Origin: an uncultured Lachnospiraceae bacterium
GTDB taxonomy: Bacteria; Bacillota; Clostridia; Lachnospirales; Lachnospiraceae
Reading direction: 5' to 3'
NCBI GenBank assembly: GCA_910588825.1
Contig: CAJURF010000026.1
Span: 1 to 42,670, forward strand
Length of the DNA: 42,670 nucleotides
Part shown: in pieces, positions 1 to 8,499 of the stretch
Layout of the letters: every line of letters starts with the position of its first letter
Position numbering within the stretch: position 1 is the stretch's first letter
Program-made: the position numbers and the translations under genes
Notes under the pieces: model-generated
What the model was told of the DNA's origin: nothing
The model's input: the letters and a program-made list of their open reading frames with translations, nothing else
Database searches by the model: none

Positions 1-52
1 AATAAGTCAGTGGTATCACTGATTGGGCTGGTCGAAAGACCCTGGTCCACCG
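1..52 (+). other. Structured tail of an upstream transcript
   Basis: Two compact hairpins precede the terminator. One has arms at 5-12 and 17-24 with loop GTAT, and the other is GGTC-GAAA-GACC at 30-41. Together with the terminator they look like the 3' end of a structured RNA or a folded 3' untranslated region. No open reading frame is convincing here. I could not match it to a named RNA family. Confidence 0.3.
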
Positions 53-80
53 AACAGCGGGGAATTTCCCCGCTGTTTTT
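53..80 (+). terminator. Rho-independent terminator of the upstream transcript
   Basis: A strong hairpin has arms AACAGCGGGG (53-62) and CCCCGCTGTT (68-77), followed by T residues to position 80. The T tract lies on the plus-strand side, so it ends a plus-strand transcript that began before the window. It lies only 31 bp from the 3' end of the minus-strand activase gene. Confidence 0.85.
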
Positions 81-110
81 GCGTATGAAAATCTGCCGCC
101 CAAACACGCT

Positions 111-3100
111 TTAAGCCTTCTGCATATTTTTCCGAGCCGTAGACAACATCAGCTTAATCCGGTTCAGCTGATTGACTTCGCTGGCTCCAGGGTCATAGTC
201 GATGGCCACAATGTTGGACTGGGGGTACTGCCTGCGCAGTTCCTTAATCACACCTTTTCCCACCACATGGTTGGGCAGGCAGGCGAAGGGCTGGGTACAG
301 ACAATATTGGGCGCGCCGCTGTGAATCAGTTCCAGCATCTCTCCGGTGAGGAACCATCCCTCCCCTGTCTGGTTGCCCACGGACACAATGGGACTGGCCA
401 TTTTTGCCAGTTCCGCTATGCTGGCAGAGGGGGTAAAATGTCTGCTCTTTCGAAACGCTTCGTTTGCCGCTCCGCGGATTTTCTCAATCCCCTTGATGGC
501 AAGATTGGCCATCTGTGCCGTGGATTTTTTCGTTCCCAGGTGCTGGGCTTTGAAGTTTTGATTGTAAAAGCTGTAGCACATGAAATCAATCAAATCCGGC
601 ACCACCGGTTCGGCCCCTTCTTTTTCCAGCAGTTCTGCCAGGTAATTGTTGGCGGCAGGAAGGAATTTCACCAGTATTTCACCCACAATACCCACTCTTG
701 GTTTTTGCTCCCGGGAGATGGGAATCTGGTCAAAATCCCGGATCATGGCAGTACAAATCCGTTTAAAGGTGTGGTAACTGCAGTGTCTGGATGACAGAAA
801 ACGTATACAGACTCTCTCCCATTTCCTGTGCATCCGGTTCACAGACCCCTTTCGCAATTCATAAGGCCTCATCCGGTAAATGCATTTCATCAGAATGTCG
901 CCAAACACAGCACCATAAGTGAGCCGTGTCACCAGAGGCAGGGTGATCTTAAAACCAGGGTTGCTTTCCAGGCCGCTTAAATTGATGGAGATAACAGGAA
1001 TATGGGACATTCCCGCCTTTTTCAGGGCACGCCGTATGAATCCGATATAGTTGGAAGCACGGCAGCCCCCTCCGGTCTGTGACATAATGATGGCTGTCTT
1101 GTTCAGGTCGTACCTGCCGGATAACAGCGCCTGCATAATCTGGCCTACCACCATCAGTGAGGGGTAGCAGGCATCATTATTTACATATTTTAATCCCACG
1201 TCCACGGCTTCCTTATTGTCGTTGGGCAGCACCTCCAGGTGGTAGCCGCAGGCGTTGAACCCTGCCTGGAGAATGGAAAAATGTATGGGTGACATCTGGG
1301 GGCACAAGATGGTGTAATCTTTGCGCATCTCTTTGGTAAAAGGCACTTTTTTAATGGCAGAGCTTCTGATTCGTCTTTTTACTGTCTGTTGTTTTTTCAC
1401 CCGGATGGCGGCAATCAGGGAGCGGACGCGGATGCGGGCGGCTCCTAAGTTATTCACCTCGTCGATTTTCAGACAGGTGTAGATCTTGCCGCTGTCTTCC
1501 AGAATCTCATGTACCTGGTCTGTGGTCACAGCGTCAAGGCCGCATCCGAATGAGTTCAGCTGAATCAGGTCCAGATTCTTTCTTGTTTTGACAAAATTGG
1601 CAGCCGCATACAGACGGGTATGGTACATCCACTGGTCATTGACCCGCAGAGGCCGTTCCAGGGGACCTAGATGGGACACGGAATCTTCTGTCAGCACCGC
1701 CATGCCATAACTGTTGATCAATTCGGGAATCCCGTGGTGGATCTCCGGGTCGATGTGATAAGGGCGTCCTGCCAGCACAATGCCGTGCCGTCCGGTTTCT
1801 TTCAGATAACGCAGGGTTTCCTCTCCCTTTTTCATCAGATCCCGGCGGGCGAATTCCAGCTCTTTCCATGCCGCCTGTGCCGCCTGCGCCACCTCCTTTT
1901 CCGGAATATCCGGGAACACGTCAATCAGTCCTTTTGTCAGCACATCCAGTCCGGCAAATGACAGGAAAGGATTCCGGAAATCTATAGAGGGGTCGTCCAG
2001 CTGTTCCACATTGTTTTTGATGTTTTCCGGATAGGAAGTTACAATGGGACAGTTATAATGGTTTACCGAATCGGAAAACTCCTTCCTCTCATAAGGAATG
2101 CAGGGGTAGAAGATAAATTTTACGCCTTTTTTCAGCAGCCAGGTCACATGCCCGTGGGCCAGTTTGGCGGGGTAACACTCTGACTCGCTGGGGATGGATT
2201 CGATGCCCAGCTCGTAGATCTTCCGGGTGGAGGTGGGAGATAGCACGACCCGGTACTTTAACAGGGTGAAAAAGGTGTGCCAGAACGGGTAGTTTTCAAA
2301 CATATTCAGCACCCGGGGCAGTCCCACCTCTCCTCTTACGGCCAAATCTGCGGACAGGGGTTCGTAGCCGAAGATCCGTTTGTACTTGTAGTCAAACAGA
2401 TTAGGAATCTTTTCTTTATTTTTTTGTTTTCCGATGCCCTTTTCACAGCGGTTGCCGCTGATAAACTGGCGTCCTCCACTGAACTTGTTCACAGTCAGCC
2501 GGCAGTGATTGGTGCAGCCTTTGCAGTTTGCCATGGAGGTGGAATATTTCAGGTTATGTATCTTTTCATAAGAAAGCATAGTGGTCTGGCGGGGTTCTCC
2601 CTCAGACAGGAAGCGCTCTCTGGCAATGAGGGCTGCTCCGAAAGCGCCCATAATCCCGGCAATATCGGGACGGATGGCCTGGCAGTCTGCGATTTTCTCA
2701 AAACTTCGCAAAACGGCGTCGTTGTAGAAAGTTCCCCCCTGGACCACAATGTGTGTTCCCAGTTCTGCGGCGTCAGATACTTTGATGACTTTGTACAGGG
2801 CGTTCTTAATGACTGAGTAAGCCAGTCCCGCAGAGATATCGGACACTTGGGCGCCTTCTTTCTGCGCCTGTTTTACTTTGGAATTCATGAAAACCGTACA
2901 GCGTGTCCCAAGATCGATGGGGTTTTCGGCAAACAGGGCGGCCTTTGCGAAATCTTCCACAGAATAATTCAGAGATTTTGCGAAGGTCTCGATAAAAGAG
3001 CCGCAGCCAGAGGAGCAGGCTTCATTCAGCTGGACGCTGTCCACAGTCTGATTTTTGATTTTGATGCATTTCATGTCCTGGCCGCCGATGTCTAAAATGC

Positions 3101-4346
3101 AGTCCACTTCAGGGTCGAAGAAAGCGGCGGCGTAGTAATGGGAGACGGTCTCCACCTCGCCTTCGTCCAGCATCAGCGCTGACTGAATCAACGCCTCCCC
3201 GTATCCGGTGGAGCAGGACCAGGCAATGCGGGCGCCTTCTGGCAGCCGGGCGTAGAGCTCTTCCATGGCCCGCAGGGTGGTGCCCAGGGGATTTCCATCG
3301 TTGCTGCTGTAGAACGAGTACAGCAGTTCGCCGTTCTCAGATACCAGCGCCGCTTTTGTGGTGGTGGAGCCGGCATCAATGCCCAGGAAGCAGTTTCCAT
3401 GATAATCCTTTAGTTCACGGGTTTTCACATGGTAATGGGATTGTCTTTCATGGAAGGAATCGTATTCTTCCTGGGAAGAAAACAGGGGTTCCATGCGGGC
3501 TACCTCAAAATCCATCTGAATGCTGCCAGCCAGCTGCTGTTCCATGGCTTCCAGGGTATTTACCACAGATATGTCGGCATTTAATGCGGAGCCTATGGCG
3601 GCGAACAGGTGGGAGTTATCCGGCACGATGGTGTGCTCCTCATCCAGAGAAAGAGTGCGGATGAAGGCACTTCTCAATTCGGACATAAAATGCAGGGGGC
3701 CGCCTAAAAAGGCCACATGTCCCCGGATGGGTTTGCCGCAGGCCAGGCCGCTGATGGTCTGGTTTACCACTGCCTGGAATATAGAGGCAGCCAGGTCTTG
3801 TCTGGTGGCGCCTTCGTTGATTAAAGGCTGGATATCGGATTTGGCAAAGACACCGCACCGGGCGGCAATGGGGTACAGAGCTTTATAATCTGCCGCGTAA
3901 TCATTCAGGCCGGAGGCGTCCGTCTGGAGCAGGGAGGCCATCTGGTCAATGAAAGAGCCGGTTCCCCCTGCACAGATGCCGTTCATGCGCTGTTCGATAT
4001 TTCCGTCTTCGAAATAAATGATTTTGGCGTCCTCACCGCCCAGTTCGATGGCAACATCTGTCTGAGGGGCTGTCTCCTGCAGGGCTGAGGAAACGGCGAT
4101 GACTTCCTGGACAAAAGGGACCTTCAGATGCTTGGCCAGTGTCAGACCGCCGGAACCGGTAATCACAGGGCTGATTGTCAGTTCTCCCAGCTGCCGGCGG
4201 GCTTTTCCCAGAAGCAAGGAGAGGGCGTTCTGGATATCCGCGTAGTGCCGCTGGTAATCAGCAAATAAAAGCTGGTGTGTTTCATCTAAAACGGCTATTT
4301 TCACAGTGGTGGAACCAATGTCTATTCCGAGAGTGTATGTATGCAT
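111..4346 (-). CDS. 2-hydroxyacyl-CoA dehydratase activase-like protein (BadF/BadG/HgdC family with DUF2229)
   Basis: A 1,411-residue protein. It contains two ASKHA ATPase domains, with phosphate-binding loops GIDIGSTTVK near residue 6 and GIDAGSTTTK near residue 320. Cluster-binding motifs GICAGGTGSF and ACSSGCGSF follow in the two domains. A DUF2229 segment opens near residue 605 with a cysteine-rich NCKGCTNHC motif, and the last third resembles the HgdB-type dehydratase subunit fold. Family members use ATP to drive low-potential electron transfer into dehydratases or reductases. The substrate of these giant fused forms is unknown, and no dehydratase subunit genes lie beside it. I chose the start at 4346 because GAAAGGAG lies just upstream and a good promoter lies at 4411-4439; the frame stays open 46 codons further upstream, but that stretch overlaps the promoter. 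It is transcribed alone. Confidence 0.88.
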   Translation of the reverse strand: MHTYTLGIDIGSTTVKIAVLDETHQLLFADYQRHYADIQNALSLLLGKARRQLGELTISPVITGSGGLTLAKHLKVPFVQEVIAVSSALQETAPQTDVAIELGGEDAKIIYFEDGNIEQRMNGICAGGTGSFIDQMASLLQTDASGLNDYAADYKALYPIAARCGVFAKSDIQPLINEGATRQDLAASIFQAVVNQTISGLACGKPIRGHVAFLGGPLHFMSELRSAFIRTLSLDEEHTIVPDNSHLFAAIGSALNADISVVNTLEAMEQQLAGSIQMDFEVARMEPLFSSQEEYDSFHERQSHYHVKTRELKDYHGNCFLGIDAGSTTTKAALVSENGELLYSFYSSNDGNPLGTTLRAMEELYARLPEGARIAWSCSTGYGEALIQSALMLDEGEVETVSHYYAAAFFDPEVDCILDIGGQDMKCIKIKNQTVDSVQLNEACSSGCGSFIETFAKSLNYSVEDFAKAALFAENPIDLGTRCTVFMNSKVKQAQKEGAQVSDISAGLAYSVIKNALYKVIKVSDAAELGTHIVVQGGTFYNDAVLRSFEKIADCQAIRPDIAGIMGAFGAALIARERFLSEGEPRQTTMLSYEKIHNLKYSTSMANCKGCTNHCRLTVNKFSGGRQFISGNRCEKGIGKQKNKEKIPNLFDYKYKRIFGYEPLSADLAVRGEVGLPRVLNMFENYPFWHTFFTLLKYRVVLSPTSTRKIYELGIESIPSESECYPAKLAHGHVTWLLKKGVKFIFYPCIPYERKEFSDSVNHYNCPIVTSYPENIKNNVEQLDDPSIDFRNPFLSFAGLDVLTKGLIDVFPDIPEKEVAQAAQAAWKELEFARRDLMKKGEETLRYLKETGRHGIVLAGRPYHIDPEIHHGIPELINSYGMAVLTEDSVSHLGPLERPLRVNDQWMYHTRLYAAANFVKTRKNLDLIQLNSFGCGLDAVTTDQVHEILEDSGKIYTCLKIDEVNNLGAARIRVRSLIAAIRVKKQQTVKRRIRSSAIKKVPFTKEMRKDYTILCPQMSPIHFSILQAGFNACGYHLEVLPNDNKEAVDVGLKYVNNDACYPSLMVVGQIMQALLSGRYDLNKTAIIMSQTGGGCRASNYIGFIRRALKKAGMSHIPVISINLSGLESNPGFKITLPLVTRLTYGAVFGDILMKCIYRMRPYELRKGSVNRMHRKWERVCIRFLSSRHCSYHTFKRICTAMIRDFDQIPISREQKPRVGIVGEILVKFLPAANNYLAELLEKEGAEPVVPDLIDFMCYSFYNQNFKAQHLGTKKSTAQMANLAIKGIEKIRGAANEAFRKSRHFTPSASIAELAKMASPIVSVGNQTGEGWFLTGEMLELIHSGAPNIVCTQPFACLPNHVVGKGVIKELRRQYPQSNIVAIDYDPGASEVNQLNRIKLMLSTARKNMQKA

Positions 4347-4410
4347 AAACAGTTGAGCTCCTTTCTGATTCATAAACATATTCTCAAATATTTCTTCATA
4401 TACTTGTAAC

Positions 4411-4439
4411 ATTATACGACAGCAAAATCTAAAATACAA
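4411..4439 (-). promoter_or_regulatory. Promoter of the activase gene
   Basis: Read on the minus strand, TTGTAT (-35, 4439-4434) and a perfect TATAAT (-10, 4416-4411) are separated by 17 bp. Transcription would start near 4404, about 58 nt before the chosen start codon. Confidence 0.7.
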
Positions 4440-4577
4440 CTCGAAAAAAATACAGATTCGTGCAGATAATGGTTTGGGTTCCATATAAAGTATACAGAAA
4501 TGGTATAGTATAGAACAGGGGAAAAAAGACAGCCAGCTGATTTTATGAATAATTTATGAGACGATATGTTTTGTATG

Positions 4578-4586
4578 TGGTATACT
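4578..4586 (+). promoter_or_regulatory. Possible extended -10 promoter of the DUF3786 operon
   Basis: TGG followed by TATACT (4581-4586) forms an extended -10 element 40 bp before the start codon of the next gene. No good -35 is seen at the right distance, so this is tentative. Confidence 0.4.
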
Positions 4587-4625
4587 GGTAAGAAAATGAG
4601 TATTCAGACATGGAGGGGGGATATT

Positions 4626-5288
4626 ATGCGGGAAAGTTTCATAAGTTCCGGCGAAGATGAGAGAATCGATAATTATGATGTGGTCTGTGATAACTGGAGA
4701 AAGCTTTATCAGGCCATGGATAAAGAAGAACTGAGAGAGCGGTTTCAGTTGGAAATGGATGAACAGGCCATGTACCTGACTTTTTATAATGAAAAGTACC
4801 GGCTGGACCACAAAAGCGGCATGCTCACCCTGCTTCACCACCCTGACAGGAAATTGTTGTTTTCCACAGTGATTTCTATTTATAATTTATTTCATTATTC
4901 CAAGCCGGGGGCCAGGCTGGCCGGGGAATTCGTCCCTTTCCGCCAGGTGAAGCGGGCTGCGCCTTTTGCGCCGGCTTTTCAGAGGAAGACTGTGGATTTT
5001 CTTGCATCAGTATTTGACGGCCATATGGAGGAACTGCGCCTGGCATGTGACAGGCTGGGCGGTAAGCCCATGAAGCAGGGAGATGTGGGGTACCAGATTT
5101 TAGTTTTTGACTGTCTTCCCGTTCAGGTGTTTTTCTGGGACGGAGATGAGGAATTTCCTGCTCAGGCCAATATACTGTTTGACGCTAATATCACAGATTT
5201 TGTCCACGAGGAGACAGTAAGCTGTATCGGGACAAGCCTGGTACAGAGATTGATTGAGGAGTCAGGAATCGAGGGAAAAACATGCTGA
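4626..5288 (+). CDS. DUF3786 domain protein
   Basis: A 220-residue soluble protein matching the DUF3786 pattern by eye. It has an N-terminal helical part, a central FxPFRQVKRAAPF-like stretch and a C-terminal portion with LPVQVFFWDGDEEFPAQ and NITDFVHEE. DUF3786 proteins occur in anaerobes, often near corrinoid or iron-sulfur enzymes, and have no firm biochemical function. The start at 4626 follows GGAGGGGGG with 5 nt spacing; an in-frame ATG at 4566 lacks this site. The last 7 bases overlap the start of the acetyltransferase gene (ATGCTGA), so the two are translationally coupled. No signal peptide or membrane segment is visible. Confidence 0.75.
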   Translation: MRESFISSGEDERIDNYDVVCDNWRKLYQAMDKEELRERFQLEMDEQAMYLTFYNEKYRLDHKSGMLTLLHHPDRKLLFSTVISIYNLFHYSKPGARLAGEFVPFRQVKRAAPFAPAFQRKTVDFLASVFDGHMEELRLACDRLGGKPMKQGDVGYQILVFDCLPVQVFFWDGDEEFPAQANILFDANITDFVHEETVSCIGTSLVQRLIEESGIEGKTC

Positions 5289-5830
5289 GACTGGTGAATA
5301 TTTTTGATACCGATATAGGAAAAGCAAAAATAAAAAAACTGTACAGATATTCTTTTCCCCTGGGGGAGCGTGTTCCCTTCTTTTTATTGAAAGCAAAAGC
5401 GAGAAAGCGGCTGGCAGATTTTTATATTCTCTGTGACGATGATTTATTTGCTGGTATGCTCTATCAGGTTTATGACAGAGATATTGTCTACCTGTTCTAC
5501 ATAGCCATAGAGCCTTCTCTGCGGGGCAGGGGGTACGGAAGCGGGCTGCTTCAGCTGGCGAAGGCGAAAAATGCGGGCAGGCGTATGATATTGAGCATTG
5601 AGGCCCTGGAAAAGGACAGCGGCAATTATGAGGAGAGGGTAAAGCGGAAACGGTTTTACCTGAAAAATGAATTCCAGGAGAATCATTTGATAACCAGAGA
5701 GGGAAATGTCACATATGAAATGCTCTGTTATGGCGGAAATGTCAGCTATGAGGAGTATGGAAAGCTGATCCAGGGTTTTCTTGGGACATTTTTATATAGG
5801 AAGTTTTATAGAAAGATAAAAGGCGTATAA
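5282..5830 (+). CDS. GNAT-family N-acetyltransferase
   Basis: A 182-residue protein with the acetyl-CoA-binding GNAT core. A beta strand YLFYIAIEP leads into the pyrophosphate loop RGRGYGSGLL near residues 81-90, as in motif A of the family. The strand RMILSIEAL and the segment RKRFYLKNEF follow, matching the later part of the fold. The substrate cannot be read from sequence. It overlaps the DUF3786 gene by 7 bp and is the last gene of that operon; no strong terminator follows before the next promoter at 5875. Confidence 0.8.
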   Translation: MLRLVNIFDTDIGKAKIKKLYRYSFPLGERVPFFLLKAKARKRLADFYILCDDDLFAGMLYQVYDRDIVYLFYIAIEPSLRGRGYGSGLLQLAKAKNAGRRMILSIEALEKDSGNYEERVKRKRFYLKNEFQENHLITREGNVTYEMLCYGGNVSYEEYGKLIQGFLGTFLYRKFYRKIKGV

Positions 5831-5874
5831 ATAATTACTAAATTTCAGATGAAAATATTAGATATAATTGCAGG

Positions 5875-5903
5875 TTGACAAGAAACGGCAGAGCAATTAA
5901 TAT
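5875..5903 (+). promoter_or_regulatory. Promoter of the SDR-kinase operon
   Basis: A consensus -35 TTGACA (5875-5880) is followed after 17 bp by TAATAT (5898-5903). The downstream leader of about 50 nt is AT-rich and carries AAAGGAGAG before the SDR start at 5961. Confidence 0.65.
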
Positions 5904-5960
5904 GTAATTATATTTAATAAAGTCATTTTATAAAATAAATTTCATAAAAAGGAGAGTACC

Positions 5961-6737
5961 ATGGGAATTATTGAGAAAATGAGACTGGACGGCAAAAAAG
6001 GATTTGTGACAGGAGCCGCAAGGGGAATCGGTAAATGTACAGCCACGGCATTCGCAGAAGCGGGAGCTGATGTGGCTATTGTGGATTTGGACTTTGAGGA
6101 GGCAAAAAAAACAGCTGCTGAGCTGGCAGAGAAAACCGGGCGCAAAGTTATCGCTATCAAGACAGACTGCACAGACAAAGAGCAGGTGGATGCTATGGTT
6201 GACCAGGTGGTGAAAGAGCTGGGCGGGCTTAATTTCTGCCATAACAATGCGGGAATCTGCATCAATGCACCGGCTGAGGAGATGACATACGAGCAGTGGA
6301 AGAAAGTCATTGATATCAATCTGAACGGTGTGTTCCTGACAGATATTGCTGCCGGAAAATATATGCTGGAGAATGGCGGCGGTTCCATTATCAATACGGC
6401 TTCCATGTCAGCACATATTGTAAACGTACCTCAGCCCCAGTGTGCATACAATGCTTCCAAAGCGGCAGTCATCCAGCTGACCAAATCGCTGGCCATTGAG
6501 TGGGCGAAAAAGGGCGTGCGCGTAAACAGCATCAGCCCAGGATACATTGGAACAGAGCTGACTTTAAATGCACCGGCACTGACACCTCTGATTGAGAAGT
6601 GGAATGCCATGGCACCCATGGGAAGAATGGGAACACCGGAGGAGCTGGAATCTATCTGTGTATATCTGGCCGGTGACACCAGCACATTTACTACAGGTTC
6701 TGATTTTATTATTGATGGCGCATTTACCTGTTTCTAA
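5961..6737 (+). CDS. SDR-family NAD-dependent dehydrogenase
   Basis: A 258-residue classical short-chain dehydrogenase. It shows the cofactor glycine motif TGAARGIG near residue 18, the acidic VDLDFEE stretch that normally selects NAD over NADP, the NNAGI motif, the catalytic Ser in NTASMSA, and the YNASKAA active site (Tyr-x-x-x-Lys). The C-terminus GSDFIIDGAF is typical of sugar or polyol dehydrogenases. The first ATG follows AAAGGAGAG. The carbohydrate kinase starts 48 bp downstream in the same direction, so this enzyme probably oxidises or reduces the sugar or sugar alcohol that the kinase handles. The exact substrate is not determinable, and no transporter gene is adjacent. Confidence 0.88.
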   Translation: MGIIEKMRLDGKKGFVTGAARGIGKCTATAFAEAGADVAIVDLDFEEAKKTAAELAEKTGRKVIAIKTDCTDKEQVDAMVDQVVKELGGLNFCHNNAGICINAPAEEMTYEQWKKVIDINLNGVFLTDIAAGKYMLENGGGSIINTASMSAHIVNVPQPQCAYNASKAAVIQLTKSLAIEWAKKGVRVNSISPGYIGTELTLNAPALTPLIEKWNAMAPMGRMGTPEELESICVYLAGDTSTFTTGSDFIIDGAFTCF

Positions 6738-6784
6738 AAGGACATTCGTAATTATCTGGCTGTCATCCAGGAGGGAGGAAGATT

Positions 6785-8380
6785 ATGGACGTAAAAAGTG
6801 TAATTGAGAATGGAAAAACCGCACTGGGGATTGAGCTGGGCTCCACCAGGATTAAAGGGGTGCTGGTTGATTTTCAGGGGAAGGTTCTGGCAGTAGGTAT
6901 TCATGACTGGGAAAATTCCCTGGTTGATAATATCTGGACGTACAGCCTAAAAGAGATTCACGCAGGGGTGAGGAACTGTTACAGCTCTCTAAGGCAGGCG
7001 GTGGAGAAAGAATACGGCGTTGTGCTGAAGAATATCGGTGCCATCGGGGTCAGCGCCATGATGCATGGGTATATGGCGCTGGATAAAGAGGGTAACCAGA
7101 TTGCACCGTTCCAGACATGGAGAAATACCAATACCCAGCAGGCGGCGGACGAGCTGACAGAATTATTTGATTTTAATATTCCCCTGCGCTGGTCCGCTGC
7201 CCATTTATACCAGCGGATACTGGACGGGGAAGAACATGTGAAGCGGCTGGATTATGTGGCCACGTTAAGTGCGTATATCCATTGGAAGCTCACGGGAGAA
7301 CGCATCATCGGCATAGGTGATGCGGCAGGGATGTTCCCCATTGACTCGGACGCCCATGATTACCATGCTGGCATGGTGGATAAGTTCAATAAACTGGTGG
7401 AACCGTACGGCTATTCCTGGAAGCTGGAAGATATCTTCCCAAAAGTGCTCTCAGCGGGAGAACAGGCAGGAGTTTTGACAGAAGAAGGGGCTGCGTTTCT
7501 GGATGAGACAGGCAGTCTTCTGGCGGGAATTCCCATGTGTCCGCCGGAGGGAGACGCAGGCACCGGCATGACGGCCACCAATTCCGTGGCGCCCAGGACC
7601 GGAAATGTATCAGCAGGCACCAGCACTTTTGCCATGATTGTGCTGGAAAAGCAGCTGAGCAAAGTATACCGTGAGATCGATATGGTCACCACTCCCACCG
7701 GTTTTCCATGTGCCATGTCCCATGCAAACAACGGAACTTCAGATCTGAATGCATGGGTGGGACTGTTCGGAGAATTTGCCGAGATGATGGGATTGAAGGC
7801 AGACACAGGGGAACTGTTCCAGAAACTGTACACCCGGTCCTTAGAAGGCGACCCGGACTGCGGCGGACTGCTGGCATACGGCTACTATTCCGGCGAAAAT
7901 ATCACCATGATCAACGAAGGCCGTCTGGCATTGCTGCGCACAGCAGACAGTAAGTTCAGCCTGGCCAACCTGATGAGGGTACATCTCTATACGTCCCTGG
8001 GGGCTGTAAAGATGGGACTGGATATTCTGATGGAAGATGAAAAGGTAAAAGTAGAGCGCATCATGGGCCACGGCGGATTCTTTAAAACAAAAGGAGTGGG
8101 ACAGAGATATCTGGCGGCTGCGGTGAACGCCCCTGTCACCGTCATGGACACTGCAAGCGAAGGAGGAGCGTGGGGAATCGCTCTGCTGGCCGCATATCTG
8201 GTGGACAAAAAGCCGGATGAAAAACTGGAAGACTATCTGGAAAACAGAATATTTAAAGAACTGTCCGGAGAGACCATTCATCCCTATGAGGAAGACGTAA
8301 AAGGATTCCATACATTCATGGATCGTTACAAAGCAGGGCTTGACATCGAAAAAGCGGCAATAGAAGCTATGGATTGGTAG
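6785..8380 (+). CDS. FGGY-family carbohydrate kinase
   Basis: A 531-residue sugar kinase of the FGGY superfamily (xylulokinase, ribulokinase, glycerol kinase). The N-terminal ATPase motif LGIELGSTRIKGVLVD lies near residue 13, the substrate-binding region IGVSAMMHGYMALD near residue 93, and the C-terminal adenine-binding region is VERIMGHGGFFKTKGVG. Length is within family range. It follows the SDR gene and has a strong GGAGGGAGGAAG ribosome site, so both are expected in one transcript ending at the 8,383 terminator. The sequence is divergent from textbook xylulokinases, so an unusual pentose or polyol is possible. The specific substrate is inference only. Confidence 0.88.
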   Translation: MDVKSVIENGKTALGIELGSTRIKGVLVDFQGKVLAVGIHDWENSLVDNIWTYSLKEIHAGVRNCYSSLRQAVEKEYGVVLKNIGAIGVSAMMHGYMALDKEGNQIAPFQTWRNTNTQQAADELTELFDFNIPLRWSAAHLYQRILDGEEHVKRLDYVATLSAYIHWKLTGERIIGIGDAAGMFPIDSDAHDYHAGMVDKFNKLVEPYGYSWKLEDIFPKVLSAGEQAGVLTEEGAAFLDETGSLLAGIPMCPPEGDAGTGMTATNSVAPRTGNVSAGTSTFAMIVLEKQLSKVYREIDMVTTPTGFPCAMSHANNGTSDLNAWVGLFGEFAEMMGLKADTGELFQKLYTRSLEGDPDCGGLLAYGYYSGENITMINEGRLALLRTADSKFSLANLMRVHLYTSLGAVKMGLDILMEDEKVKVERIMGHGGFFKTKGVGQRYLAAAVNAPVTVMDTASEGGAWGIALLAAYLVDKKPDEKLEDYLENRIFKELSGETIHPYEEDVKGFHTFMDRYKAGLDIEKAAIEAMDW

Positions 8381-8382
8381 GA

Positions 8383-8420
8383 GAAAAAGCAGCAGAAGTG
8401 TAAGATTCTGCTGCTTTTTC
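8383..8420 (+). terminator. Terminator of the SDR-kinase operon
   Basis: A perfect 15-bp inverted repeat has arms GAAAAAGCAGCAGAA (8383-8397) and TTCTGCTGCTTTTTC (8406-8420), with an 8-nt loop. It begins 3 nt after the kinase stop. The 3' arm supplies a T5 tract. Confidence 0.85.
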
Positions 8421-8428
8421 CTGTGCTT

Positions 8429-8457
8429 TTGACGGGAGGAATGTTTTGTGTTAAAAT
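8429..8457 (+). promoter_or_regulatory. Promoter of the M15-type peptidase gene
   Basis: TTGACG (8429-8434) and TAAAAT (8452-8457) are spaced by 17 bp and lie 43 bp before the start codon at 8500. Confidence 0.6.
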
Positions 8458-8499
8458 AACAGAGAAAAATTATAAGGAAGTGAAAGGAGAATTTGCAAG

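Noticed and set aside
1636..3888. Many 60-180 codon frames opposite the activase gene
   Set aside because: They follow the third-position GC pattern of the real gene; none has a ribosome site or recognisable domain.
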